Positions 20,600 to 31,868 of a stretch of 64,000 nucleotides of DNA are shown piece by piece (position 1 is the stretch's first letter; every line of letters begins with the position of its first letter). The translations under genes were made by a program, and so were the position numbers. Under the pieces are notes generated by a model. The model saw nothing but the letters and a program-made list of their open reading frames with translations, made no database searches and was not told the DNA's origin. Origin of the DNA: Rhabditophanes sp. KR3021 (taxonomy: Eukaryota; Nematoda; Chromadorea; Rhabditida; Alloionematidae); NCBI GenBank assembly GCA_963281155.1, contig CAUJLY010000002.1, forward strand, positions 4,650,001 through 4,714,000, in the 5' to 3' direction.

Positions 20600-23500
20600 T
20601 TAGCAAAACCCACAAGCCCGCGGACATCTTTCTTTCATACTAGGCCAATTACCACAGGCGCCGTTGTCACTCCAGTATTTACAAAGAGAATCTAAATCAC
20701 GACAAACTGGCCTTGGTAGGGCATCTGATCTTGGGAAATGTGGTGTTTGATGAAATTGTTGCTGTTTTTGAATAAATGGCCCAGCGGGAAATGTTTGTAA
20801 TGTTTGGAATGCAATGACTTTAACAGCTTCCCATGTTTCCTTTCCGGTTGGTAAGATCTGTGATTCGTCTAACAAAAAACCATCATACACCGATTCGTCC
20901 GGCCGGAGCTCGAATAAGTATGAGTACTTGATTCCCATTTTTCCTTTCGCCCAATCTTCACTACCTCCTGACGCCGGATACAGCAAATCTAAAAAAGAAA
21001 TAAAGTGACATAAAGATGTGTATTTATTTAACTAGACGAATACGCGGCTTCGCCCGTTCATTACAGTTTTTAATGCTCTTTCAAATGAGTATAACATTAA
21101 GAAGAGCACCCCCATGTTTTAGCTAAAAAATGTCCTATTAAGATTTGAGTATGTGGTCTCCACGGCGGACGAAGCTTTTGATAAAATGGGCTACAAAAAG
21201 GAATTTTGTCCTAACTTTTTATGATCTTTATGATGGTAAAAAACCCAGACCGTTTTACGAACCATATCGCGAGATTTTTTTGTGACATACCACCCTATTT
21301 TACCTCGTTAGCCATAGCTCCTTCATATGTCGACAAAATCAAAACGTAAATATGGGAATGTACATAAATCAAAGAAGGTACGAAAAGGATCTAAAACTGT
21401 CTAACAAGAAATGATGGGAACATCTGATGCAAAACTTAAGAAGGATACTCCTCGCAAGTCGGTAAAGGAGACGGATCAATTATCTACGCTTTTAGACGTT
21501 CCTGCTGCCGTTGAATTGGATAAAATATCCTTTACTGAATTCAAGCAACTTGTTTTTTATGTAGGAGTTTCTGACAGGGTTAAAGGAAGTGTAGGACAAC
21601 ATTGTAGAAAGGAACATGGCTCGCTGCATTCCGTTGGATCCTAAAGTCAAACAGTGCAGAGGTATTTGGAAGGATAAAATAAAATTAGTCGCTGTCTGCA
21701 TTTATAACCACCGCATAAATCAAGCTCTTGGCATGGAGTACTCTATTATGTTCAACATACAAAACAACTGGCTAATGTCGATGATTCTGGATAGCCAAAT
21801 ACAGTGATGTATCTAGAGCGTCCTGAAATCATCAGCACAATCAGTGAATTGGCTCTTAAACTAGTGTTTGATCAAAAATCTTCAAATGTCTTGTTTTTTA
21901 ACTTTTGTTTTTAATGAATTTTCGTTGTTTTAATTAATTTTACCCTGAAATGAAAAAATTAAATAGGGTCATCGAATGGAACGACTTACTGCTCCAGTAC
22001 CAACTTTATACTGCGTTCCATACAATTTTCTTAAAGCTTCAGCTGCACGAAGACCCGTTGATTTTAAATCCTCAACATCGGTTGGATAAACATTTTTGGA
22101 GTGACCAAAGGAATAGAAAAGTAGCGACGAATAAGAATGGAATGTCATGAAGGATTTGACTTGACCATTTAATTTTCCCACAAAATCTCTAACAGCTCTT
22201 GTTTCTGGTTCTGAGAAAGCATGCTTTCCTTGGTAAATTTCAGAGCATGGATCAGTGGAACTTCCATAAATACCGAAGTACCAATCGAAATTTCTATTCA
22301 AATCTACTCCTTGACAGCAAGATGTTCTTGGCGGTGTGAATAGGCCTGTATTGACAGTTATACATTGTTGAGGAGATCTATTTTTTCTCCATAGACGAGT
22401 CTAAAAAGTATAAATAATTTTCAATTAATTTTCTTACTTCTGGATCTGTACTACTGCGGGAATGTTCTTGACCATCTGGGTTAAGCATTGGAACAATATA
22501 CCAGTCGATTGAATCTACCAAGTTTCTGATATCTTGTTGATGTTCATACTGATTTACTAGCATGTCAATGAAGTAAAGAACAGTTGATGGCGAAACCCAT
22601 TCACGGGCATGTATTCCCTAAAATTAACAATAAGGTCGTATTATAAGAGCAGCTATTTGTGAAATTTTAAACAGTTTTTTAAAATATCAAATATCAAGTT
22701 AACTTTTGTGGTCAAAAAAATCCTGGAATCTCAAAGATTATTCTTAAAAACCCATTTATCTTCAAAGTATATCACTTAAAAATAATCTATCTCACTTTAA
22801 TATTTTGTCTATTTTAAATATACGTTAATATTTTGATATTTTTTGCTCTCTTACCCCATCAATCCATATTGCCGGTTTGTTTGATCTTTTGTTTGTTCCA
22901 ATCTAAAAAAACATTAAAACTGAACTTAATTACTGCGTACCTTAATTAAGGCAATTTGTCTTCCTGAAATAGTTGGATTAATAAATAATAGAATAAATTT
23001 AAAACATTCTAACTTAATAGATTTTTAAAATGTTTAGACCTTTAATAATAGAATCATATTATTTAATGGATAAACCCAAACATTAAATTGTCGTGTGTAC
23101 ATTTTTTGATAATATTAAATGATGTTAAGTTGTTCAAAACGGCATTAGAATTTTTGTGTGCTAATTGTTTTATATTATTCAAAAAGCCTACCAACAGTAT
23201 TTTAAGAACCAATTAAAATGTTCTGGCTGTTATTATTAATGGATTATGCCACTAATTTAGCTGCACATGAAAGGCATAGAAAATATTAAGATTAGCAAAG
23301 AAATGCAAGAAATTTAATGTCAGAAAAGATTCAACTAGGATCAAGAAATAACCGGATGACATGACATTTATCTAAAATGAAAAACCTATGATGAATCCCC
23401 ATAAATTAATTTCTTAATTGTTGATTTGAATCTGATTGGAACATTGATATTCTGTAAACGAAATTACTTATATTGGTGAAAGCTTCAAAGCCATTACAGG

Positions 23501-26010
23501 AATTATTCAACATATAGGCGGACTACGATATTACTCTTTATTGAAAACATCCCTTGGCAAGAAGAACGCTTCTTCAATTAGTTGGTTAAGGCTGGTAAAA
23601 AGCTAATAGTTGTACAGTAAACTTATTCTTCAAAAAAGAGAGCCACAAATGTAATTCGTTAACTCCACGAACCGAACAAGAATTGTAAAGTAGTAGACTT
23701 AATTCTACAAGACTTTTGATTCAGTGAACGTTTTGAATACGAACTTAAATATTAGCCTATATTTAGTATTTAACTATTTTTATACTTTTGCGTTTCTAAT
23801 AAATTTTCTTACCTTCATGCGTTGTTCCGATTGGCTGGACTTGCACTCTATCGGGAAATGTTATAGCCAATTGATTCAGAAAATTAATCACTGTTCCGAA
23901 CGAATGATACTGAGTATGACTAATATGAACTCTCTTGTGAGTGGAAGATTGTCTAGAAAATGATGGATCACGGAATGTCTTTTCAAAAGCAGCTCTTTCT
24001 TCAGCATCTACAGCTCTTTTTTTGATAAGTCTAAACATGTCATACAATAATAGCATATCTCTTTTTACCTTTCGATATCACCAATTGTAACATTATGATA
24101 AATATTCCATGTGTCCATCATCTTTTCAAATTTTAGTTTGTCATTTTCTTTAACCATCACTTGAACTAGTCTCCCTGGGAAATAAATTTATATAAATGCA
24201 ATAATTGTTGAGTCTTTTTTAATTAAATATTTTAATTTTTTCAGAGAAGATCCGATAAGATTCACTTCATAGGTTGTGACTAGCGTCTTTCATTTTTACT
24301 TGCACATTGGCATATATTAAACATGTTTTGTACTTTTTTATTCAGAGTACGAACATTAGGTGCAAGCTATTTTATTTACGCCTAATCATTTTTAAAATCA
24401 AATTTTATTTACTCAATTGTTTTAATTGCAATAACATCGCGCCCATATTTGGGTTTTAAACTAACATGGATAAAAAAAAGTGGAAAAAGAAAGGCAGTGG
24501 ATAATGTCACCTTAGAGGGGAGAAACCGAGGAAAGTGCTTCAAGTAGATAATAGTACCAACTCTTTTACAATAAGTAAATTACTTGCAGCTAAAAGTATG
24601 TATAAAACTCTTTACTACAACTAATGTTTATTTCTGGCTAAGGAAGGAGAAAAGATATATCATCTGAATTGATTTGCTTAAGTGATGACGAAGCTGAGAA
24701 GACAAACAAAGCTCATTGTGCCATCAAGCTATGTTTTATGAAAGAGGATATTATTGCATCGAAATGTGAAACTATTTTGAAAGGGAAGAAGGTGTCGTGG
24801 ATGTGTTCTATATGAATGGCTGTCTCAAAAATATGCTTACATCATTGATGTAAAACAGGCGCAATAAATTAGTCCTTTGGCTGTGTTTCAAATAGAATTC
24901 TCAATCTGTTTACCTTTGATCAAATTGAAGAGATGGAAGCTTATTTTATCCAAAGAATACAATTAAAAAGCCCGATGATTTGCAATTTAGGGAACCGTAT
25001 TCAAAAGTTGAAACAGAATTTAGATGCATGTAGTGTAGCAGCTTTTTCTCAAATTAAATAGGTTATTCCACACATGTTAAACATAAACGTTATAAATATC
25101 TATTTAAGAAAGCAAAAGAACACAATTTAAGATCTGCTGTTGACATCAAAAATTAACTAGATTTCATGTGGAGAAAGAAAATTCTGAAGAATGTTAAGTG
25201 TATATAACCATCAATCCAGACATTACCTAATCTGAGTTGAAATTGCAAAGAAACGTGTAATTTACGTCGGTTAAAGTAATGGCATGATAAACCGAATGAG
25301 TAGCCACATGTCTTGTTACAACAAAGCAGTTCAGTAGGAATCTTTTTTGATTCAATGAAGAAGGTTAGTCGTGCTAAAAAAGAAATAGTTGTCCTGAAAA
25401 AGACCTATACATCAAAGAAAACGGGCAAAAGCATCGAGGACATTATAATTGACTACACTAGAAATGTAGGCATTAATTCTGATTCTGGCAAGCCGTCTTT
25501 CGAATGTTTCCAAAAAGAAAAGATGAAGTCGGTAAGTTAATCTTGCAAGACCTTTTAGGCAGTGAAGAACGTATTCTCTTAAGGCAACCACCAAACAAAA
25601 CCTGATTTGATAATGTATATATCAATATTTTGCATTTTATTTTTTAATTTGATAAAATTCACTCACCTGGTACCGAAGGTTCTTGCCAGAAATCTAACTT
25701 TGTGTCAATTAATCCAGCTGTTCCATTAAGCTCCAAATGTTTTAAAAAGTCAATTTGCTTTTGTGTTTCCGGCTTAAGAGTGTGCAAGGCAAACTTCCTA
25801 AACAAAGGATATTAAAATCATACAATATCATAACCTTCCGGTTGAATTAATCTGTTAATAGATACTCATTATAACTTTAATCCTCAAAGTCAAGGTGAAA
25901 TTATTACATTTAGGGTGGTTAAAAGAAATCTCATCAACTTACGCCATTTCTTTGGAAACTGCCAGACTGACTATTGCCAATATGACTAGCATTAAACATT
26001 GGATCTTCAT
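20600..26010 (-). CDS. Secreted M14A carboxypeptidase with C-terminal ShK domain
   Basis: Nine exons (26010-25943, 25797-25667, 24174-24069, 24030-23813, 22963-22941, 22902-22855, 22617-22438, 22400-21990, 20988-20600), about 524 residues. It has a signal peptide (MKIQCLMLVILAIVSLAVS) and an activation propeptide up to about residue 120. The zinc carboxypeptidase domain shows zinc ligands GIHARE (His201, Glu204), the segments TRLWRKNRSP and GVDLNRNFDW, third ligand in MTFHSYSS, and catalytic Glu in LFELRP. The ShK domain (VCRDLDSLCKYW...ACGFC, six Cys) ends the chain. This combination is typical of nematode cuticle-related carboxypeptidases. Three introns (i2, i4, i8) each hold an antisense GIY-YIG relic. 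The exon 8/9 junction is odd: the strong donor GCA|GTAAGT breaks the frame, while the weaker donors GTACTG or GTCGTT keep it. Confidence 0.9.
21411..21807 (+). pseudogene. Decayed GIY-YIG copy 3, antisense in carboxypeptidase intron 8
   Basis: Two frames join into one domain. The first (21411-21644) contains SFTEFKQLVFYVGVSDRVKG, the YVG motif and following loop. The second (21616-21807) contains KIKLVAVCIYNHRINQALGM, matching KRQLIAFYCDELTSNEALAF of copy 2, then an Asn at NIQNN. A single frame change separates them. The stop is 182 nt from the host donor. Confidence 0.7.
23400..23722 (+). pseudogene. Decayed GIY-YIG copy 8, antisense in carboxypeptidase intron 4
   Basis: At 23,460 the plus strand reads EITYIGESFKAITGIIQHI, with a canonical YIGES motif. 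It continues through stops to KAGKKLIVVQ*TYSSKKRAT and ends VVDLILQDF before a TGA. The last two segments match [17 protein letters not shown] and VALIILNDF in the intact copy. The stop lies 93 nt from the host donor. No open frame remains, so this copy is visible only by comparison with the others. Confidence 0.65.
24640..25602 (+). pseudogene. Decayed GIY-YIG copy 4 with zinc-finger remnant, antisense in carboxypeptidase intron 2
   Basis: Order on the plus strand: an acidic helical region (SDDEAEKTNKAH); a C2H2-like element near 25,015-25,090 (FRCM*CSSFFSN*IGYSTHVKHKRY: C-x2-C-x12-H-x3-H interrupted by two stops); a nuclease start KKRVIYVG*SNGMINRMSSH near 25,260; then the open part 25,370-25,540 ([35 protein letters not shown]). 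The last segment is close to the intact copy ([13 protein letters not shown]). It ends KLILQDLLGSEE and stops about 64 nt from the host donor. Confidence 0.72.
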
Positions 26011-27555
26011 AATTATTTTGGGAATAGTTAATCCAGTTTTACCTATATAGAGAAGATTAGATTTAGATTGCAAAAAAGAAATTTAAAATAGTAAAAGTTA
26101 ATAATGGATAGGATAGACACCAAAAGTAAATTATTCTTCTTTATCTCTAAATTGGATATAGAATTGTGTATAAAATTGTGCATATAAAGTGTGTACATAT
26201 ATGGTAAGTGAAAGTTACGCGCAATAAACAATTTTGGTGGGTAATAAAGGAAATCACCGACTACGATTTGACAACACCAATAATTAACATAACAAGAAAG
26301 TAGTAAGCAAAAATGATATAATGGATATTAATACCTAAATGTATATAAATGGTTACAAACATGGATAAAAATGTATAAATAGTAATTTTAATATAATCAA
26401 GCATCAAATCCATAGACATTGGTTATATTTTATGCATTAATTATGGATAAATCTACTTTCCATTATATTTTATCCATTTTTGAAATGAAAGAGAATGGCT
26501 TGCTTCTTTAACAGGTTATGATTAAATCAACGTTTATGCATTTCAGCAGTGCGCACTACAAAAATGTATCAGTAAAAATGAATGGTCATTTGATATTGTC
26601 TTTCATGCGAATCTTTTCTCATTATCAGCCATTTTTGGGTTGGATGATTATGAATATGCATTGTTTGATACTCATAACAAAATAGTAATTCAAATTAGAA
26701 CAAATTCAACTACTAATGTTAAATTTAACCACGCCAATTAATAATAGTTTGTACAATAAAATAACAAAATAACATTACATATGAAGTTATGATTTAATTA
26801 TAATATTCATTTTAAATTAATTAGTGAATTTTGATGTTATTTGGAAAATGATGTAAGAAATGTTTAGTAGATTAAATGTGATGGTGATGATAATACTTTT
26901 TGGAAAAGGTGGGAGATACTTTCTGCCAAAGGCGATTGATAGTTGTCAGGGTAATATCGCCCAGCAAAAAGTGTTTAAATGTTTAAAATGTATTGAATTT
27001 GTATTTAAATGTTTAAATTTAAAAAGTTAGATAAAGATTAAATGTCTTTTTGCGATAATACCAGACAATATACAATATTTAGTAAAAACAAAGTAAAGTT
27101 GGACAAATTACATAAAATATGTGTATGAACAATAGTAAAGATATCTTTAAAAATTTAGTTTGAGCTAACTACCTTTGAAATATTTATTTAAACACCATTA
27201 TTAGTGAAAAGTGGATCGGACATTAGTAATGGTCCATACTGTTTTAACCAAAAGGACTATACGTGATTGGTACGAGGTTGAGACAAAGCTAGGGATATTA
27301 TTTCAAGGGTTTATTCAAAAGCCTACACAAACTATTTTACAAAATATATTACAAAGCGTTTATCTCATTTAACACATTTCCTTACGAAACAGATAAATAA
27401 ATACACACGTGAGGATATGAATTTGTATGGCCAATCACATTATTCGACTCTGCTTAACTTTTATTAAAATATTTATAGTGAAGTGGTAACAATTGCGTGA
27501 AGTATATTATTTTTTAGATCAGCGATGACACGGCTATTTTACACTTTGAAAGAGG
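26011..27555. other. Intergenic, no gene seen
   Basis: Presumed promoter of the carboxypeptidase and the 3' flank of the ZP gene (both minus strand). AT-rich; includes loosely repeated ATGGATAA/ATGTATAA phrases near 26,330-26,480. No coding signal. Confidence 0.5.
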
Positions 27556-29435
27556 TTAAGAAAACAAAGATTTGACACGAGAGCCTGGAGTTGAATTGAG
27601 TATACAAAACATTGCAATGATGCCTATCAACAAAAAGATGACAAAAGCCATTATGATGATAAAGATATGTAGTGAATGCAAACATAATATCGGTTCATCC
27701 GTGGACAAGTTGTTATCCGTCCCACCAACGAGTTGGGGATTCTTCGTAGTTTTAGAGGAAACTGTTTGTCTTTTGAAGCGCAACTCAGCCTTAACAGTCT
27801 CAACACCTTCAATTTCACTTTGTAGTTGATTTGGTAGCAACTTTTCTCTTCTCACTCTTTTTTGTTGAATTATTTTTTCCAGTTTTATCACAAGCTGTAT
27901 TAGAACATGATCCAGACATACAAATTCTTAAATTACAAAATATGTTGACTTCATTAGATGTCGGAAATGACCAAGCTTTGATTTTATTAACAAATAACAC
28001 GCTACCACCTTCCTTTTTTCTTTCAAAATCATGCCAAACATCTCCCTTGTGTTGTAGTGTGCATCCATTTTTGTCACTTAATTCCATCTCAGAGCTGGAA
28101 TCAGTTGCCCAGCATCGTCCAATGTGCGTTTCAATCGAAGCATTTTCCAGCCTCATAACATATGTCTGCAAATGTAGTAATTATCAATTGTCGTCAAGTG
28201 AGCTTTCCCTTTTTTAACTAACACATGAAAGGAACCACTGATGCATACCAAACTGGATCTTAATTTTTTATCACGACTCATCCATTTTACTTATTTATAA
28301 TCGCACTTAAATAAATGTATATGATATGTATCGAATCCTTCTTTCAGATTAATATTCTTATTCACCTATTTTATTATGTACATTTTAGGTAGTCAAAATA
28401 TGCAGTTAATTTTGAGAGTTAATTTACTTATAACGTACTTGACAATATTTTTGTACGGAAGGATAATTGAAATTTCGTTTTAATTGTCTACACACAACTG
28501 TAATAAATTATAATAAAGTTATAATAAAAAATTATAACAAAAACTGTAAGGAAAATAATAAATGGGTATTATTAAGATATGTCAAAAAGAAGGCATCAAG
28601 TGGTTTTAATAGCTGATTTTGTCCCTATCTGGTGAAAGAAACTAATGAATTGCATGGGAGTAGTCAATAAAGAACAATGGTCATTGAAATAGGTAATTAT
28701 GACAATTCTAAAAGCATTACCCATGACATTGAAGAAAAGACCTTGTATGAATGTTTAATAGCAGGTGGTTTTAATTATTTAAAAGAGGTTTAAAAATGAT
28801 TTTTACCTTCCAAAACTTACTATGTCGTCGCCAATATTGAGAGGACCTCGCAAGATGCTAGCATTAGTGTCATGGCCGTTGAGGATCTGAACAGTATACT
28901 TTACATTTGGTGGCTTGATTGGAATAGGATTAGAAGGCAAGGGAGCTTTAATGACTTCCTGTTCAGTATTTGATGAGTCAACTTTGACTCCACCAAAGTT
29001 TACAGTAATAAAGTTTTCCTGTTCCTTTGGAGGTTCTGAGGGAATACAGGTCAACAAATATTTTTTGTCACTTTTTTGGAGGAATTTAAAATTTTGCTGT
29101 ATAATGACTGCATTTTCCAAGTTTCCTTCTCCATTTTTTGACGATGCACAGCCCTTAAGAGGTATTTTGATTGTGTAAGTGTCTTTTGCTTGAATACTTC
29201 CATTTACATAAACACAATTGGGATACCCATTTTCAGAATAGATTAGCCCTCCAAAAAACTCATCAAAATGAACATTAAAAACAAAGTTTTTCTAAATAAG
29301 CTAATTAAAAGTTGTTATTCCTCTACTCCCTACCTGATCACATGAAACTGATGTGTCAATTAATTTAATGCAGCTAACTTCACCAATGACAAGTATCAAT
29401 AAACATACAAAAACACTGTACTTCATCTTCATCAT
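27556..29435 (-). CDS. Cuticlin-like ZP-domain membrane protein
   Basis: Four exons (29435-29334, 29291-28821, 28165-27856, 27806-27556), 377 codons. A signal peptide (MMKMKYSVFVCLLILVIGEV) is followed by a ZP-N region (SCDQKNFVFNVHF...NGYPNCVYVNGS...YTIKIPLKGC) and a ZP-C region with conserved Cys (IGRCWATD, DKNGCTL, NLRICMSGSC). After a basic cleavage site (RFKRQ, RxKR type) comes one transmembrane helix (FIIIMAFVIFLLIGIIAMF) and a short tail. This is the plan of nematode cuticlins, which polymerise in the extracellular matrix after release at the dibasic site. The 49-nt intron 3 (AAGA|GTGAGA...TTGAAG) was needed to join the Cys-rich exon to the anchor exon and restores the frame. Intron 2 is 655 nt; I found no clear nuclease relic in it. 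Confidence 0.83.
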
Positions 29436-30030
29436 TTATAGGAGCTATAAAAAGTGGCTTAATAAGTAAAAAAATAAGTATATTAGGAATGAATTCGAAT
29501 TCAACGCAAAGACTTGTCCGGACAACTAACCTTGTCACTTTATGACATCGAAATAGGATGTTGTGTGCCTTTAAATGGGAGAATATAATTATATGTTCAT
29601 AATTATACCCCACCTTCTGATCACTCCCTTTTGTCAACTATTTTGGCTGCCGATTTGTATAAATTAGACAAAAGTTTTTCTACTATGATTTAGGTGAAAA
29701 GTTAGGCTATCATAGCATGTCAAAGAAGAAACAAGGCATTGTAAGAGGGAAGACAGGTTATACCTCCTCATCAATAAAGAAGGATGAATAGGATACGATA
29801 CTTATATAGGTATTGTTAACATGGTAATTTCCTTTTGTATTTAAAGCTGGCAAAAAAATATGTCAGCTTGTGAATATGTTATGAAGAAATTTGGTTGACA
29901 TTGCAGGCCATTAAGTATCTTTTTAACAATATCTAAAATTTGCAAAAAGAATATAAAAGTGAGTAATAAAAATTTATTATAAGTACGAAAAAAATACAAA
30001 CTATGGTATACAAATGATAAACTTTTTAAC
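29436..30030. other. Intergenic, no gene seen
   Basis: Between two minus-strand genes. AT-rich; no supportable ORF. Confidence 0.45.
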
Positions 30031-31463
30031 TTATTCACCCAATTCAACTGTTTTTATGATTGGATTACGGAGAAAAGTGTGCTCAGAATGAGCTATTGGC
30101 GCAGGGATTTTATTTGTTACATGGTAGTTAATGAAATCAACAATATTTCTATAGTTTTCTGATACGGGTTCGAGACTCCCAACAGAGTCTGTGTCGAAAA
30201 CAGTATTTTGAACAACATTTCTATATCTTACCGATACTATGTATTTTTTCTTACTATATCGCACTAGAAAATCTCCTTCTTTTATGAGCAATCTTTCAGC
30301 TGCATCTCTGCTCATTGGGCCATGGTACCACGGTTGCTCTGATAGTAAATGATCTGCTCGCATAACTGACATTGGATCTGTAGGGCCTTAAAAGATACAA
30401 TTATTCATGTGCAAAAAAGGTTTCAACTGAGTAATTTTGTTTAATAGTGTATTAGGTGTGATTAGTTGGGAAACTTAAATAAAACAAGTAACATAATATT
30501 ATCTATTAAAAATAAAATCCATTCACACAATTATCTTTATTTACCATTTGTGTGAAATTGCTTGAATTTGCTATACTTATGCTGATTATTTATGCATGAA
30601 AATATTATTTAATAAGATATCAAATCTGCTACTAATAAATATGTATTAAATATATTACGTTACATTGTGTGTAGTGTGCATTTAGAAGGTAAAGGGAAGC
30701 CACTTATGAGGACCTGATTAAAGTGAAAATTATGCTTATCAAATATGATACCTACGATGAACAACAGCTTCAACCGTTCTACGAGGCAGTTTGTCTGGAA
30801 CTTTGAAAAGACTGGGATCAAATCCCGAAAAATGGGATGGTTTTGGAGGTAGATCAGGAGGTGTTGAATTAATACCTGGTATGTCTGGATGCATTGACGT
30901 TACAGACCTTATGATATTTTCTGGAACTCCCTCAGCACCTTCAAATACCCAGCACTGCCTGACTGCCTTGTGGCCAACATACGCGAAGTAATACTTCCCA
31001 TCATAAATGAAACTGTGAATCACGCTAATTTGATTCCATTTGTGGTTAACAACAGTTTTCCCACTGTCAGGGCTTTTATCATCTTTCATGGCAGAAAAGG
31101 TAAATTCACTGACTCGAAAATCGACGCTTTGATTTATTAGTTTAATTCGGTCATCCTTATATGGGCCGGAAAATTCATCTTCTTCATATTGAAAAAGATT
31201 GTGTGGGTCCTCTAATGATTTATTTACAACGTTTCGTATGGCTTTGCTGCAACAAATTATATTTATGAATTAAACGTTTCAATGGCAGCTACTTACCATA
31301 AGGAGTCAACTTGAGTTTGTTTTGAGCATCCATGGAGTGTATTGTCAATTATCATAAATCCAATAAGCTGCAGTTATTTGTAATTGTAACATTATTGTTA
31401 AGTTTTTGGTAAACTCACTTTTACACGAAATAGATAACTGTCAGAATTGGTACTACTCATCAT
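30031..31463 (-). CDS. Shc-like PTB-SH2 adaptor protein
   Basis: Four exons (31463-31419, 31367-31297, 31246-30756, 30386-30031), 320 codons. The N-terminal PTB domain begins YLFRVKLIGFMIID and ends in the VRQCWVFEGAEGVPENIIRS helix (about residues 9-155). A Pro-rich linker (TPPDLPPKPSHF) follows, then an SH2 domain (about 215-315) with WYHGPMSRDAAE and the phosphotyrosine-binding Arg in GDFLVRYS. This PTB-linker-SH2 order is that of Shc adaptors, which couple receptor tyrosine kinases to downstream signalling in the cytoplasm. The linker has no obvious Grb2-type Tyr-x-Asn site. The donor of exon 3 is CATC|GTAGGT; the alternative AG|GTATCA would break the frame. Confidence 0.85.
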
Positions 31464-31868
31464 TAATATTGACCATCACCATAGATCGGGCTTAATATAT
31501 TACTATGTAGTGAATATATTCTTGGTAGTGAATATATGATTCTACTGAAATATTAATAAATGTGAATAACTCGATTAAATAATGATTTTCTGACTGATAA
31601 ATACAAAGGATGAATCATCGATGATTTTGTCCAATCATGAGCAATATTAATACAAATTTCATGCAAGTAAACAATAAGTATATTTGTTATCAACTTATTA
31701 TGATAATTATTAATTAATGACATAGTCTTAAAGCAACATCCAAGTACAGAGGAATTTGAAGAACGTCCCTTCAATTAACTATACAAATCGTATTACTATT
31801 TGAACTTTCTTTGCAGGAAATACTAAAATTTTGTTTACGTGGTAATATTACAATAGTATCTATTCATA
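31464..31868. other. Divergent intergenic region
   Basis: Shared upstream region of the SH2 adaptor (-) and mitochondrial EF-Tu (+). An acceptor-like TTCTTTGCAG lies about 55 nt before the EF-Tu ATG. Confidence 0.45.

Noticed and set aside
27815..27891. Apparent frameshift between the Cys-rich and membrane-anchor parts of the ZP protein
   Set aside because: A 49-nt intron (AAGA|GTGAGA...TTGAAG) joins the two frames exactly, and its size is normal for this genome.
28166..28820. Possible ninth GIY-YIG copy in the 655-nt ZP intron
   Set aside because: The plus strand has only short frames (for example ending AGGFNYLKEV) with no YIG, KLVVVKK or NSDSGK-type match; left as unexplained.
28803..28821. 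Donor AG|GTAAAA at the end of ZP exon 2
   Set aside because: It breaks the frame; the upstream ATA|GTAAGT donor is stronger and keeps it.
30739..30756. Donor AG|GTATCA in the SH2 adaptor
   Set aside because: It shifts the frame; CATC|GTAGGT two codons upstream joins PTB linker and SH2 in phase.
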